The notes: generated from the letters alone by a model not told the origin. Positions 35,272 to 47,200 are shown, counted from the stretch's first letter. The stretch is DNA of 64,000 nucleotides from RHLJ01 sp040222455 (GCA_040222455.1 JAVKDD010000011.1:496001-560000), one strand, 5' to 3'. A program made the numbers and translations.

Positions 35272-35859
35272 CTAATATGGTAAGTTAATGTTGTTAGGTA
35301 CAAATATTCTTTTCCAGACACTTCTTGGATAAAAGTCTTCACTATTTCTTCCAACGGTGTAAGGTGCGCCAGATTCGGCCATTATTTGCACTTCAATTTT
35401 TTTCACTGAATTCTTATCTGCAGTGACAGATCCATTTGCAGCATAGTACTGTAGTTTAAACAGTGTAGCTGGAAATTTAATAGTTCCATAGGTATTTGCA
35501 GTTATTGGACCTATTCGTTTTAAATAATAATCATTTGGATTATCGGTACTTGTGACAGGATCACTTGTATCAAAATACCAGCGTATATTAGTAGAACCAT
35601 AGGTATCATTATCATACGCGTCAGCCTGGAATATAATGTTATCTTCCTGAAGGGTTGTAAAAGGTACTGCAGACCCTGTATTATAACCAATTCTATTAAA
35701 ATCGTTTGTGATGACGGTTACTAAATCATCTAAATATTCTTGATTAATGGTACTTAGTAAAAATTCTTGTGAACCAGATGCAAGTTGTTGATTAAACATC
35801 ATTATGGATATCATGAAGATTCCACCGATTACAAAAGTTGTTATTAACCCTACATTCAT
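35272..35859 (-). CDS. Pilin-like protein (PilW-like architecture)
   Basis: The 195-residue protein starts with a membrane helix (about 4-21) with almost no leader, followed by a long helix (FLLSTINQEYLDDLVTVITNDFNRIGYN) and a beta-rich C-terminal domain. This layout resembles PilW-type minor pilins, whose N-terminal helix carries a similar ND-x-x-R-x-G-Y motif. The expected leader and Glu5 are not seen, so processing by a prepilin peptidase is doubtful. It is 8 bases from each neighbour and clearly co-transcribed with them. Function is inferred from architecture only. Confidence 0.55.
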   Translation of the reverse strand: MNVGLITTFVIGGIFMISIMMFNQQLASGSQEFLLSTINQEYLDDLVTVITNDFNRIGYNTGSAVPFTTLQEDNIIFQADAYDNDTYGSTNIRWYFDTSDPVTSTDNPNDYYLKRIGPITANTYGTIKFPATLFKLQYYAANGSVTADKNSVKKIEVQIMAESGAPYTVGRNSEDFYPRSVWKRIFVPNNINLPY

Positions 35860-35867
35860 AATGTCTC

Positions 35868-36287
35868 CTAATAGGCATAGGTTTTAACGTAATCTAAAGT
35901 GATGAAAACTTCAGGTTCTACATTTTGGTTAAGAACACTTACACTTACTTGGTATCGTTTTTGACTACCAGTATCTACAATTAGTTCCGATTCTGCATAA
36001 ATCACAAACTCATCAGAATATTGATCACTTGAACCATAAGTATGAGTTTCAGTTATCGGATAGTTAGTATATACATAGGATCCATTATCTGGATCAAGTT
36101 GATTATCATCGTAAATCCATTGAACTTTATCCAATTCATCCTGAGCTACAGCAATTGCTCTATATTCTACTTCGGTTTGATATAAACTTTGCCGAGAAGA
36201 GTTGAAGTTGCGAGCCGTATTTATAGACAACATCGCAAAGACGATCATGGCTATTGTTAGGTAAAGTATTTCAGCGTAACCGCTCAT
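35868..36287 (-). CDS. Pilin-like protein (PilV-like architecture)
   Basis: The 139-residue protein has a membrane helix at about 6-23 (GYAEILYLTIAMIVFAMLSI), a short helix (ALAVAQDEL-type region IAVAQDELDKVQWIYD) and a small beta domain. The size and order match PilV/minor pseudopilins. The leader is only about three residues and lacks a clear G-F-x-x-x-E site, although a Glu does lie at residue 6. It is first of three genes spaced 8 bases apart, downstream of the giant adhesins. Probably an inner-membrane-anchored component of an envelope-spanning fibre. Confidence 0.55.
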   Translation of the reverse strand: MSGYAEILYLTIAMIVFAMLSINTARNFNSSRQSLYQTEVEYRAIAVAQDELDKVQWIYDDNQLDPDNGSYVYTNYPITETHTYGSSDQYSDEFVIYAESELIVDTGSQKRYQVSVSVLNQNVEPEVFITLDYVKTYAY

Positions 36288-36530
36288 TTTTTTTGATTTA
36301 TTTAATTAGTTACAAAATATGAATACGTAAGGAATACCCTAGTTAGATTGGTTTAATTAAAAAATTTTATTGTTTAGTCAAATAATCCCTCAAATGAGTA
36401 AATGGTGGTTTTTTTGTTACAAACTTAAATAAATAAACACAATCTTTTGATTAATATAAAGGTCCCACAATTCATTAAATATTATCAGGTTTGGGTTAGA
36501 AATTTGGCCATCAAATATTTTAGTTAATAA

Positions 36531-39500
36531 TTATTTAATTATAGTAAATCGTTTAATTTGAACATTATTTGTAGTAGTGAGTTTATAAAAATATACCCCA
36601 CTTGCCAGTTCTCTTGCATTAAAACGTACTTCATATTTCCCAGCTGTTCTAGTTTCGTTAACTAAAGTCTGAATTTTACGGCCTAAAATATCATAAATAA
36701 CCAGTTCAACATCTGAATCTTCATTCAAACCAAAAGGAATAAGTGTGGATGGATTAAATGGGTTAGGATAATTTTGTTCTAAATATATTGTTTGGGGAAT
36801 ATTTGCTTCAATTTCTTCGGTAGTAATTCTAAGTAGAAATCTTGAGCTGATTTTTGCAGATTTTGACCTCATTACAAAATTTGGAGAATATGGAGAGGAA
36901 TTACTGATGAGCTTTGTTTTTGTTTTGTGAGTAACGAAAAGCTCATTCTCAGCTCGTAAATCTATTTGATCTCCAGTTTCAAGATCAATTAAAAATAGTT
37001 GCCAATCATCAGGGATATTACGGTTTATATACCAATCTAAATCGAACAATCCTGATAGGGGGGTGCCATTTTCAAACCCATTAATAATAAGCGGAATATT
37101 AATTCTATTTTCAAAGTTTAGAGGTTGGTTATTTATCTCAAGTTGAGTTCCATTTTCTAATAGAGAGTAAAACTCAATATGAGTATCAGAAAAGGGGACT
37201 AACCGTAAACCATCTCGCAAATCTTTTTGTCGGTTAGCATCTTCACTAAAAGTGATTAAGGTACGCTTTCTAAGTTCTCCTTTACTAGCAGTAAGCTCAA
37301 TTACAGGATTTATAGTGGAGTTATCTTTGCGAAGGAAGTCAGCTCCAGAAGTTTTTGCATCCAGTTTGACTTTTAAAGACGGAGATGAGGCATTAGCTTT
37401 TACCCAAAATCCCTGAAAGGGAGCAATAAATCCATTGCTAAGAGTGCCCGCTGTACCATTCCAAGTTAAAAATTCTCCATATCCAGAATTTGCAGATGGA
37501 TCCCATATATAAATGGTAGCATCAATATTCGTTTTAGTCCAATTAGGGGTATCATCCCAATTTATTGCAGCTCCAAATGGATTTCCAACTAAGTTCCAGC
37601 CATCGCCACCCCCACCTCCATTTACTAAATCTTCGGCAAGATAAGTAACCCCAAAATCGACTACTGTTCCATCACCATTGAACTCTTGGCCATTTACATC
37701 TAATGTATCTGGAATGGGATCATTATATCGGCTATCAGCTGCAATATCTCCAAAGATAAATGCCCAAACTCCTTGTCCTTCTGTTAAGCTTTGAGCAGAA
37801 CTTGTTGGAGCGCGGTAACGTTGATTATCTGTGGCGCCGTTTCCACTATCGTCATAATTTTCCAGATACGTTAGAATATTAGGTTGTAGACTGTCAAGAG
37901 GTGCACTTCCAAGTGTTGAACCCGTATATCCTTGAGTAAGTATTCCATCTAGGAAATCGCCAATGGTTGAAGAAACAGGAGATGAAATCATTCGCCAACC
38001 TCTACTGCCAGTAATTTCTCGTTGAAATCGTACAGTACCTGTGTCATATGATTGTGTATTTGCAAACAAATATATACCACTTGGGATAAGTAATTCGCCA
38101 TCGGTAAGAGTTAATGTTCCAGATACGGATAAGTTGGAAGTTACATGTACAGTTGTAGAATTGTCTATTTCTACATTAACGAAGCTACTTGGACTTGTTA
38201 TAGTTTGTTCTGTAGATCCATCAAAAACTACAGTTCCTAAAGTGATGCTAGAAACATCAATATCTCCACCAATAGTTAAACTATCGTTATTACTTCCAAG
38301 AATATCTCCTTCTCCAGAAATATCTCCCGTAACGATAAAGTTAATAGATCCACTAACCGTAACTTCAGCATTTGGTTCTAAGGTAAGTTCTTGAATAGTA
38401 GTATTAGCTACATCAATTACTGGGAATTCGTTACCATCCTCTGGATCAACAGGAATTAAAATTGTTGAAGAAGAATTTGGAACCGTACCAACATTCCAGT
38501 TGCCAGTATCGTCCCAGTCGGATGCGGTAGATGTGGAGCCAAGTTGACTGGTCCATATATGTGTAAAAGCTGCAAATTCAACTTGTGCATTATCCGTAAT
38601 GGCCGCTGTATTAAGAGTTCCCGTAATGGTAGAAACCCCAACAGTAGTAGAAGCATTTAATATAGCTGTGTAAGTACCATTTGCGTTATCAGTAACAGAA
38701 CCCAATGTTCCACTAGATGCTAATAATGCAACAATACCCCCAGATGAAGTGCGATTGTTTCCATAAGCATCTTTAAGGCGAACGGTAATAGTTGAAGTAC
38801 TACTTATATCGTTTAAAATAGTTGTTGGAGAGGCAGTTATGGTAGAATTAGCTAGGCTTGTTGCACCTGGGCTTACCGTAAAAGTATTACTTACGCCAGT
38901 TTCCGATCCAGAAGAATTAGTAACTGTAATAGTACAATTTCCTACACTAGTAATACTCACAGTATGGCTTGATAAAACCCCAGAAGAAAAACTTGCCGTA
39001 GTTCCATTTCCAGTGCCAATAGTGCAAGAGGAAGTAACAGCTACGGTACTTGAAAAAGTAGATACGGTAGCTCCAGTACCATCAATTGCAGTAATAAGAA
39101 TGTTGAAGCTTTGACCAGCCGTTTTAGCACTTATATTGCCTGAAGGAACTCGCTCTATTCGAAACCCTGTTAAGACGCCCGCATTTACGATATCAAAAGA
39201 ACTACTTATGGCTGGGTCTAATCCACTGCTGTTAGCTATTAATGTTTTTGATCCTGTATCATCAACTTCTAAATCTGAAAAAGAAGCAATTCCTAACGAA
39301 TTAGTAGCTACAGGAGAAGTACCCGTAAGTGAGCCCGACCCTGAATTTAATGCTACAGAAACATTTATTCCGCTTGTTTTAACGGTATTTCCAAATTGGT
39401 CAACCAACTGTACTCTAACTGCAGGAGTGATCGCAGTACTTATATTTGTTATGGATGGTTGTTGAGTAAACACTAGGCTATCTACTGCACCCGCAACCAT

Positions 39501-42500
39501 AGTTAAAGTACCATAGTTTGTTCCACCACCTTGTCCCGTAGTTCCCGTATTGGTTATAAAACCAGTATTTGGAAGAGTACCTGTATTAGGACGTATTTGT
39601 AATCCAGAAAAAGTGAGTTGCCCAGGATTTGAGCTAGTAGATGCCGTGGTGATTGAAAAAGTAGCAGTTGAAGAATCTGCAGAAAAAGAATCAAAAGAAG
39701 TCACCAAGTTTGTAGAACCTCCATAAACAGGAGCTTCTGAAACAATAGGAGTTGCGCCAATATTCCATTTATAGCCAGAAGGGGCAGTTAATACGATAGT
39801 TCCTGAGTTTGTTAATTCTCCAGGGAATCCTTCCTGTATTACCGGACCAGTTAATGAAGTAAAGGATGAATTAGCATCATCGGCTGAGATAGATTCGCCA
39901 CCAGTAGCCGCAGTAATTTTTCGAATAGCGGAACTATACTTTACCGCTAGATAATCTTCTACACTTTGTCTTTCAGATTCGGATAGGTTTTTACAATAAA
40001 GAATAAACTCAGCGATCAATCCATTCCAGCTATTATTTCCTTGATCTTTACCACCTTTACCAAGAATAGCAGTAGTAGCAGTGATACTACCTATAGGAGG
40101 TGGTCCAGCAGAGCTTGGGTTATTTAAGATTCCGTCTACATATAGATCGAAAGCAACCCCACTTTCCCAATGCAAACTTGTTATTTGAGCTGAGGTATTA
40201 GACTGAATGTCAGAAAAACTTTCAAGTTGATTATCAGGAGAGTTTCCTAAAATTCCGGTTTTCACAACATTAGTAAATGACCCCCCACCATTCGCTCCTG
40301 ATGCATCATATCTAATGGTAAAAGTCTTGTCTTCTCCATTGGGGTTTTCTGCAATCCAAAGTCCCTGATCACTATTTGTTTCGTCTGATTTGTACACTAC
40401 AAATAAAGTAAATTCATCCATTCCGTTTAGGTAATTGGCAGGCCCGTCTGTATCGGTAAAAGAATCCCCATTACCGATAAAACTAATGGCTGATTCGCCA
40501 CCTAATTCAGCATTTGATATTGAGAATGTAGGTCTATTTCCTGAACCTGAAACTCCTAGAAAATCATTTCCATTTCCACTTTGATCTTCCCAAGTAATTA
40601 CTTCGCCACCCCCAGTAGTATCAACACCAGTATCTGACCTTAGCCAGACTTTAAGATCCGAGATTGATTCTACAGCACTAACCTCAAGAGTTCGTTTAAG
40701 CGTGTCACTTTCTGCTTCATCATCATCGTAAGCCAGGAAACTAATAACTCGTTCAGGACCTGTTGGTATGTCGGAATAATTAAAATATTCAATAGAACGA
40801 AGTGCCGTTTGATAATCGCTGAAAGAGGCATTTCCTGAAAGAGCTAAAATACCAGTTGTTTCATCATAATCTCCGGTTATTCCAAAAAGGGTGGAGTAGA
40901 ATAACGAATCTTCATTAGACTTAAAGTTACCTGTTATTATAACCCTGGCACTATCAATAGTGGTATCATCAGGATCATTCACCTCAATAGTATTCGTAAT
41001 GTTAATTGCTTCCTGAGGATAAGTAAGGTCAGAGACTTCTAAATTAGAAAGAATAGGAGATGAATTGACGGCTGTAACACTGATAGTTCTAGTTTGTGTA
41101 TTACTAGTAATAGCACCTGAATTTGTATTAAAAGAAACCGTTCTATTAAGTTCAACGGGATCAGAACTTGTATTTTCGTAAGTAATAGCTCGTAGAGCGG
41201 TTTGGTACTGTGCAATAGTTTCGGTACCAGATAATGTTAGTGTGCCAGTTATATCATCCCAACTTCCTGTTATTCCACCAGCATCAACAAAACTTAGAAC
41301 ATCTTCACCATTAATATAATTACCTGTTATCTGGATAGAAGCACCATCAAAATCGGATGAACCTGGAACGCCTGTAGTAATCGTAGAAGTAATAGTTACC
41401 GCTCCATCGTCTTCAGTGTATGCTAATGTTGAGCCTTCGATATCGGCAAGTGCTGGTATGTTTATTACATTTATATTTCTTGAAAGGGTATTACTTTCAT
41501 CGTCCCAATCGTACACGAGAATATCAATTTGACGTACAGAATAGGTAGGTGTAGAAACACTGGTATTCTCATAGGTAATAGATCTAATTGCACTTTCATA
41601 TTCTGAAACTAATGCGTTCCCTGTTAAAAGAAGCTCTCCAGTGGTTGAATTCCAATTCCCTGTAATATTTCCAGTATCTATAAAATCGAGTTCATCTTCA
41701 CTAGATTCAAAATTGCTTGAAATGGTAACTAAGGCACTGTCAAGAACGGTATTATCACTGTCCGAAATCGAAAGAGTAGAAGTAATAATAGTTGGTGAAT
41801 CTCCTTCTAAATAGTCGATATTAGCCCCTTCTATTGAAGAAATAACTGGGGCAGTATTACACCATTTATCGCATAGGAAATTATAGATACTTGTAATTTG
41901 ACCTGATGTTAAAGTGGTATTCCAAGAAACAAGTTCTGCTATATATCCATCAAAATTGTTAGTAGTTCCAGGATTACTTCCAAAAGTTACAGGATCTCTA
42001 GTGCCATCTTCTTCTCCAATTGTGGCATCACCTCCATGATTATTCATGGTACCTGCAGCTCCAGAACTCTGTAAAATAGTACCGCCATTTACATTTGCTT
42101 CCCAAGAAGTATTATTAGCATCATGGGTCGCAATTACAATATATGAGGTGTTAGGTTGAACTGATCCTAAATTTATAGATTGGTCATCTCCATCCACCCA
42201 TTCTCCATTCCCACTCCAAGCATAGGCATATAAGTTGCCATCTTTAATCGAAATTTGATATCCATTCCCGTTCCCTCCTTGTTCATAAACTATCTGTAAC
42301 CCAGTAAGGTCTGTTCCCGTTCTGAAAACAGTTGCAAAGGATTTTTCGGAATATGGTCCGCCATTGTTAAGCAATCCATCATCATCTACTTGAAAATTAT
42401 CACCGTTATCTCCTGAATTGTAGTTGAAGAATAATGCTCCTCTTTCACCGAAATAATTGGCATTAAAAAGAGGCTCATCACCACCTGGGGCAGAATTTGT

Positions 42501-44144
42501 AACAGTAGAAGAGCTTCCACCGGCGTTTTGAGAACGATCTCCCCAAGCAGAGACAGAAGAACCGTTTGTAGGTTGGTCATTGGTAAGAAGATCTCCATCT
42601 ACATCTTGAGCATCAAAATGGAATACTGTATTAGCAAAATTCGAAGAAGGATCAGATACAACGGTGGTTATGTTTACGTCTCTTGTAATGGTATTACTTG
42701 TGTAAGAGAACAGACCTTCAACCGTAAAAGAAATAGTTCTTGTAGTTTGATCTGGAGATGAGCCGTCTGTATTCTGATAAGTAACAGCCCTTAGTGCAGC
42801 TTCATAATCTGCTACACTTGCTCTACCTGTCAATGCCATCGTTCCTGTTCCAGAAGTATATGAGCCAGAAATTAATGAGGTGTTAAAAAAAGCAAGTACA
42901 TCTTCAGTGTTATCAAGATTACCTGAGATTTGAATAGTTGCACTTTCTACAGAATCAACAAAAGGTGTTGATAGAGTAATGGTATCTGAAATAAGTTTAG
43001 GTGCACCACCTGCAATTGCAGAGGCTTCTGAGATTTCAATATTTGCAAGAACGGGAGGTTCCTCAGTTTCTGAGAAAAAAGCAGCTGGATCTGATTGGTT
43101 ATTGTATTCGGTAGTTATCCAGTCTGCTGAACGAGCAGTATTAGCTACTCTAAATTCATCGATATAACCGTTTAACCAATCTGTGGTCCATCCACCTAGC
43201 CCACCAATCGTAAAAGATCCACCTGCATAATTAATTGCCGTTGAATAATTATCAGTTCCGATAGGTGCTCCACCATTAACATATATCTTCACTTCATCGG
43301 TACCACCGGCAAATCTATCATACGTACCAACAACATAGTTCCAAACATCAGGATCAATAGTTCCTGTGGCTACGTTATCCTGATAGTCTCCAACATAAAA
43401 TTGTACTTCAGTGTTGCTTTCAAAAAATATTCCATATCCATCACCCCAAGAAGTGTTAGAAGAAATACCACCAACTGCTGACCATTGATCTTCATTGGTA
43501 TCCTTACTCCGTACCCAAGCAGATACCGTAACAGCATTTGTTGGCTGTAAAGATGCATTTGTCCCGCAATTTATATTATCTGTGTTTGCGTTAAAATCTG
43601 ATGAACTTGCAATTTGTGCTGTAGTACTAAACGTAGTTCCATTATTTGTACAATTATTACTGTTCGATGTCGCATCGGTATAATCTGAATCAAGATGATA
43701 GACTCCAGTAAAATTACTTGACCAAGTGCCATTTGAAGATTGATCAGTAGTTATTGAACTATTACCGAAGTAAACAAAAAAATCAGTGTCGGAAGTTGCT
43801 GATAATGAAGGGAAGCGAACCCAAGCTAGTATTTCACCAGTAGACGCTGTGTAATCAATTAGCTCATGATCGAGTTGAGTCGTTCCATCTGAGGAAGTAA
43901 AGGCAATATCAAATCCGTTGCTCGAAGAGACAAAACCAGAATTTGCTTCTGTAGCTAAATCTGAATCGTTGATACTTAAAAGAATAGGGAAATTAGTTAA
44001 GGTTGTGGTTCCGCTTACTTCACCATTATCAACAGTTAATTGCTTACGATACTCATAGCCTGATAATTGCGCCTCAACATTTTCGGTGAAGGCAAATAAA
44101 ACAAGAATAGTAAAAATGATATGTGTATTTAACTTACTACGCAC
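36531..44144 (-). CDS. Giant T9SS-secreted multidomain adhesin (2537 residues)
   Basis: After a signal peptide (about 1-25), the order is: DUF2341-like domain and a LamG/concanavalin-like domain (about 30-350); one cadherin-like repeat; a second LamG-like domain (FHFDAQDVDGD...); three more cadherin-like repeats; a third LamG-like domain (WLRSDTGVDTTGGG); and Ig-like filler domains including Big_1-type repeats (VRLKDAYGNNRTS). A conserved module of about 250 residues (GSRGWRMISSP ... PFQGFWVKA) and a T9SS type A sorting domain (NYPNPFNPSTLIPFG ... KRFTIIK) close the protein. It should be exported through T9SS and attached to the surface, where LamG domains would bind glycans or proteins. A close paralogue lies upstream. 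An outer-surface adhesin is the best call. Confidence 0.85.
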   Translation of the reverse strand: MRSKLNTHIIFTILVLFAFTENVEAQLSGYEYRKQLTVDNGEVSGTTTLTNFPILLSINDSDLATEANSGFVSSSNGFDIAFTSSDGTTQLDHELIDYTASTGEILAWVRFPSLSATSDTDFFVYFGNSSITTDQSSNGTWSSNFTGVYHLDSDYTDATSNSNNCTNNGTTFSTTAQIASSSDFNANTDNINCGTNASLQPTNAVTVSAWVRSKDTNEDQWSAVGGISSNTSWGDGYGIFFESNTEVQFYVGDYQDNVATGTIDPDVWNYVVGTYDRFAGGTDEVKIYVNGGAPIGTDNYSTAINYAGGSFTIGGLGGWTTDWLNGYIDEFRVANTARSADWITTEYNNQSDPAAFFSETEEPPVLANIEISEASAIAGGAPKLISDTITLSTPFVDSVESATIQISGNLDNTEDVLAFFNTSLISGSYTSGTGTMALTGRASVADYEAALRAVTYQNTDGSSPDQTTRTISFTVEGLFSYTSNTITRDVNITTVVSDPSSNFANTVFHFDAQDVDGDLLTNDQPTNGSSVSAWGDRSQNAGGSSSTVTNSAPGGDEPLFNANYFGERGALFFNYNSGDNGDNFQVDDDGLLNNGGPYSEKSFATVFRTGTDLTGLQIVYEQGGNGNGYQISIKDGNLYAYAWSGNGEWVDGDDQSINLGSVQPNTSYIVIATHDANNTSWEANVNGGTILQSSGAAGTMNNHGGDATIGEEDGTRDPVTFGSNPGTTNNFDGYIAELVSWNTTLTSGQITSIYNFLCDKWCNTAPVISSIEGANIDYLEGDSPTIITSTLSISDSDNTVLDSALVTISSNFESSEDELDFIDTGNITGNWNSTTGELLLTGNALVSEYESAIRSITYENTSVSTPTYSVRQIDILVYDWDDESNTLSRNINVINIPALADIEGSTLAYTEDDGAVTITSTITTGVPGSSDFDGASIQITGNYINGEDVLSFVDAGGITGSWDDITGTLTLSGTETIAQYQTALRAITYENTSSDPVELNRTVSFNTNSGAITSNTQTRTISVTAVNSSPILSNLEVSDLTYPQEAINITNTIEVNDPDDTTIDSARVIITGNFKSNEDSLFYSTLFGITGDYDETTGILALSGNASFSDYQTALRSIEYFNYSDIPTGPERVISFLAYDDDEAESDTLKRTLEVSAVESISDLKVWLRSDTGVDTTGGGEVITWEDQSGNGNDFLGVSGSGNRPTFSISNAELGGESAISFIGNGDSFTDTDGPANYLNGMDEFTLFVVYKSDETNSDQGLWIAENPNGEDKTFTIRYDASGANGGGSFTNVVKTGILGNSPDNQLESFSDIQSNTSAQITSLHWESGVAFDLYVDGILNNPSSAGPPPIGSITATTAILGKGGKDQGNNSWNGLIAEFILYCKNLSESERQSVEDYLAVKYSSAIRKITAATGGESISADDANSSFTSLTGPVIQEGFPGELTNSGTIVLTAPSGYKWNIGATPIVSEAPVYGGSTNLVTSFDSFSADSSTATFSITTASTSSNPGQLTFSGLQIRPNTGTLPNTGFITNTGTTGQGGGTNYGTLTMVAGAVDSLVFTQQPSITNISTAITPAVRVQLVDQFGNTVKTSGINVSVALNSGSGSLTGTSPVATNSLGIASFSDLEVDDTGSKTLIANSSGLDPAISSSFDIVNAGVLTGFRIERVPSGNISAKTAGQSFNILITAIDGTGATVSTFSSTVAVTSSCTIGTGNGTTASFSSGVLSSHTVSITSVGNCTITVTNSSGSETGVSNTFTVSPGATSLANSTITASPTTILNDISSTSTITVRLKDAYGNNRTSSGGIVALLASSGTLGSVTDNANGTYTAILNASTTVGVSTITGTLNTAAITDNAQVEFAAFTHIWTSQLGSTSTASDWDDTGNWNVGTVPNSSSTILIPVDPEDGNEFPVIDVANTTIQELTLEPNAEVTVSGSINFIVTGDISGEGDILGSNNDSLTIGGDIDVSSITLGTVVFDGSTEQTITSPSSFVNVEIDNSTTVHVTSNLSVSGTLTLTDGELLIPSGIYLFANTQSYDTGTVRFQREITGSRGWRMISSPVSSTIGDFLDGILTQGYTGSTLGSAPLDSLQPNILTYLENYDDSGNGATDNQRYRAPTSSAQSLTEGQGVWAFIFGDIAADSRYNDPIPDTLDVNGQEFNGDGTVVDFGVTYLAEDLVNGGGGGDGWNLVGNPFGAAINWDDTPNWTKTNIDATIYIWDPSANSGYGEFLTWNGTAGTLSNGFIAPFQGFWVKANASSPSLKVKLDAKTSGADFLRKDNSTINPVIELTASKGELRKRTLITFSEDANRQKDLRDGLRLVPFSDTHIEFYSLLENGTQLEINNQPLNFENRINIPLIINGFENGTPLSGLFDLDWYINRNIPDDWQLFLIDLETGDQIDLRAENELFVTHKTKTKLISNSSPYSPNFVMRSKSAKISSRFLLRITTEEIEANIPQTIYLEQNYPNPFNPSTLIPFGLNEDSDVELVIYDILGRKIQTLVNETRTAGKYEVRFNARELASGVYFYKLTTTNNVQIKRFTIIK
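40680..43065 (-). repeat. Four cadherin-like repeats within the 2537-residue adhesin
   Basis: Coding repeats of about 100-130 residues share the pattern SxEDxLxFxxxxxITGxxxxxTGxLxLxG, then YQxALRxxxYxN, then RxIxFxxxD. One copy lies near 42660-43065 and three in a row near 40680-41860, with a LamG-like domain between. Boundaries are approximate. Confidence 0.7.
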
Positions 44145-44246
44145 TGACTCATAAATATAGCTTGTTCAATGTATTATCTGTAGTAGATAAAATACTATTT
44201 GTACGATACTATTCCTCAGCAATTAGCCTATTCTAACTTTCAGGAC

Positions 44247-47200
44247 TTATTTAATCAAAGTAAACTTCTTGACGAGAACTTTAGAATTAGTAACCAGTCT
44301 ATAGAAATATACGCCACTAGCAAGTTCCATTGAATTGAAACGAACTTCATATCTACCAGCTGATCTAGGCCCAGTAACCAGTGTTCTTACTTTTCTGCCC
44401 AAGATATCGTACACAACAAGCTCAACATTAGTGTCTTGATCGATACCGAAGGGGATGAGCGTTGAAGGATTAAATGGATTCGGATAATTTTGATCCAAAA
44501 AGATTTCTTCTGGAACATCTCTCTCAATCTGTTCTGTGCTAATTTTTAATGTAAATCGTGTAGCCTGAGTTTTAGATTTTTGACGGATAGAATAGTTTGG
44601 AGTAAGTGGATTTACCGCATAATTAGTAGAAATTTTTGCTCGGGTAGAATGATTAAAGGTATAAGATAATTCATCCATCATATTAATTTCTTCTCCTGTC
44701 TCATTATCAATCAGAGTTAAAATCCAATCTTCTGGAATAGTTCTAAGGTCATCCCAAAGCATAGTAAATTCACCTGAAAATGGAATTCCATCTTCATATG
44801 CATTTACATGTAGCGGTATAAAAAGTCTTGAATTAAAATCATTTGGTAAATTATTAATTGCTAATTCAGTACCATCATCTAAAAGACTGTGCAACTCAAT
44901 GTGAGAAGTTGAAAGTGGGAGTAGTCGGAATGCATCAAGGTCATCCTTGTTTAAGTCCCCATTTTCAGAAAACATAATATTTGTTCTCTTTGATCTACCG
45001 TCACTAGAAGTAACTCCCAGTCCAATTCTCTTTATATCAGTATTATTGATTTTTGCTTTGGATGAATCTGCTACCATTTTTCCAGCTTCTTTTCTTAAGA
45101 AACTTCCACCCGTTGTTTTAGCAGCTAAATTTACTTCTAATGTTGGAAGTGCTGCATTCGCTTTCACCCAAAAGCCTTGAAATGGAGCTATCAAACCACC
45201 AGTTGGTAAAGTACCTGTAACACCATTCCAGGTTAGATATTCTCCATTACCACCGTTTGAGGCAGGATCCCAAATATAGATGGTTGATTCTATGTTGGTT
45301 TTTGTCCAATTAGCGGCGTCGTCCCAATCTATAGTTGCTAAGAATGGGTTACCAATTAAGTTCCATCCTAATTCTCCATCGGTTCGTTCGGTATAAGTAA
45401 CTCCAAAATCTACTTTAGTTCCATCTCCTTCAAATTCTCTACCAATCACATCTAATGTATCTGGTAGTGGATCATTGTATCTGGAATCAGCTGCTATATC
45501 GCCAAATACAAATACAAAAATTCCTTGACCTTCCAGCACTTTATCTACATTGGCATTACTTGGTGTTCGATAACGTTGATTATCGGTCGTCGAATCGCCT
45601 GAAGCATTATAACTTTCTAAATAGGTAAGAACATTAGGTTGAAGACTGTCTAAAGGAGCTGCACCCAGTGTAGAACCAGTAAAACCTTGCGTTAATGTTC
45701 CGTCTAAAAACTCACCATAAGTAGTATCAATAGGAGAGGAGATAAGTCGCCAGCCCCTAGAGCCCGTTATTCTTCGTTGCATTCGAATATTACCATTCAC
45801 ATACTCTTTGGCATTTGCAATCAGATTGGTACCTGAAGGCATAAAAAGTGTTCCGTTAATTAGCTTTAGGGAGTCTGTAATAGTAAGGTTTGAGAAGAAA
45901 TCAGCACCGTTTGTATTGTCGAGTTCTAGAAATACATAGTCGTTTGGCGTGGTAACATCCTGATTCACAGAACCATTAAGTTTTACAAAACCAACCGACA
46001 TATCAGAAATACCAAGATTTCCACCTACAGTCACTGAATCAGTATTACTTCCCAGAATTTCTCCATCACCAGAAAGTTCTCCTGTTACAATTAGTTCTTT
46101 ACCACCCGAAACTGTAACGGATGCTCCAGATTCAATAAAAAGCTGGGTAATAGTAGTGTTTGTGGTATTTACTACGGGTTGCTCATTCCCGACTGCAGGA
46201 TTTGCAGGAATCAAAACTTTATCACCTGGAAGAGGTACAGATCCAGTACTCCAGTTTGTTCCTAAATCCCAATTTCTTGCATTAGCAACTGAGCCTACTG
46301 ATGAACGCCATAGATTATTGAACGCAGCGAATTCAACCTGAGCATTATCTGTAATTGCAACCGCATTTAAAGTTCCCGTTATTGTAGCAGTACCTGCAAC
46401 AACAGAAGATGTTAATGTGGCAGTGTAAGTTCCATTTCCATTATCTGTTACAGAACTTAATGCTCCATCAGTTGTACTTAACAAAACAGTTGCGCCACCT
46501 GTTGTGCGGTTATTTCCTTCAGAATCTTTTACTTGAACTGTAATTGTTGAAGTTGAAAATCCATCATTTAATATAACAGAAGGACTTGCAGAAATAGTTG
46601 TAGTAGTAGGGGAAGCCGCGCCTGGGGTAACAGTAAAGCTATTACTTACTCCGGTTTGTGCACCAGCAGAGTTGGTAGCAGTTATTGTACACGTTCCTAC
46701 ATTTGATATAGACATGGTTCTTGAAGAAAGAACTCCAGCTACGAAATTTGAAGTAGATCCACCACCTGAACTTAAGGTACAGTTTGATGTTAGGTTTACG
46801 GTTCCTGTAAAGGTATCTACTGTATCGGGTTGACCATCTTTAGCAACAATTGTGATATTGAATGTTTGCCCAGCGAGTTTATTAGATATATTTCCAGATG
46901 GAACACGCTCAACTGTAAACTGAGTAAGTTCACCAACCACAACTACATCAAACTCAGTACTTGTGGTATCTGCTAATCCAGTGCTAGAGGCGGTTAATGA
47001 ATAAGTGCCAACATCGTCTACCGTTAAATCATCAAATTCAGCAATACCGAAAAGGTTGGTTTGTTGAGATAATGTACCACCAAGTACTCCAGTACCAGAT
47101 ACTTGATTTAAGGCCAATGAAATACTTTCCCTACTTTCTTCAACTGGATTTCCAAACTGATCAATAAGTTGAACTCTTACCGTTGGAGATATTGCTGAGG

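Noticed and set aside
38041..39465. Several plus-strand open frames of 90-117 residues
   Set aside because: All are antisense to the large adhesin gene and arise from its Ser/Thr/Gly-rich codon use.
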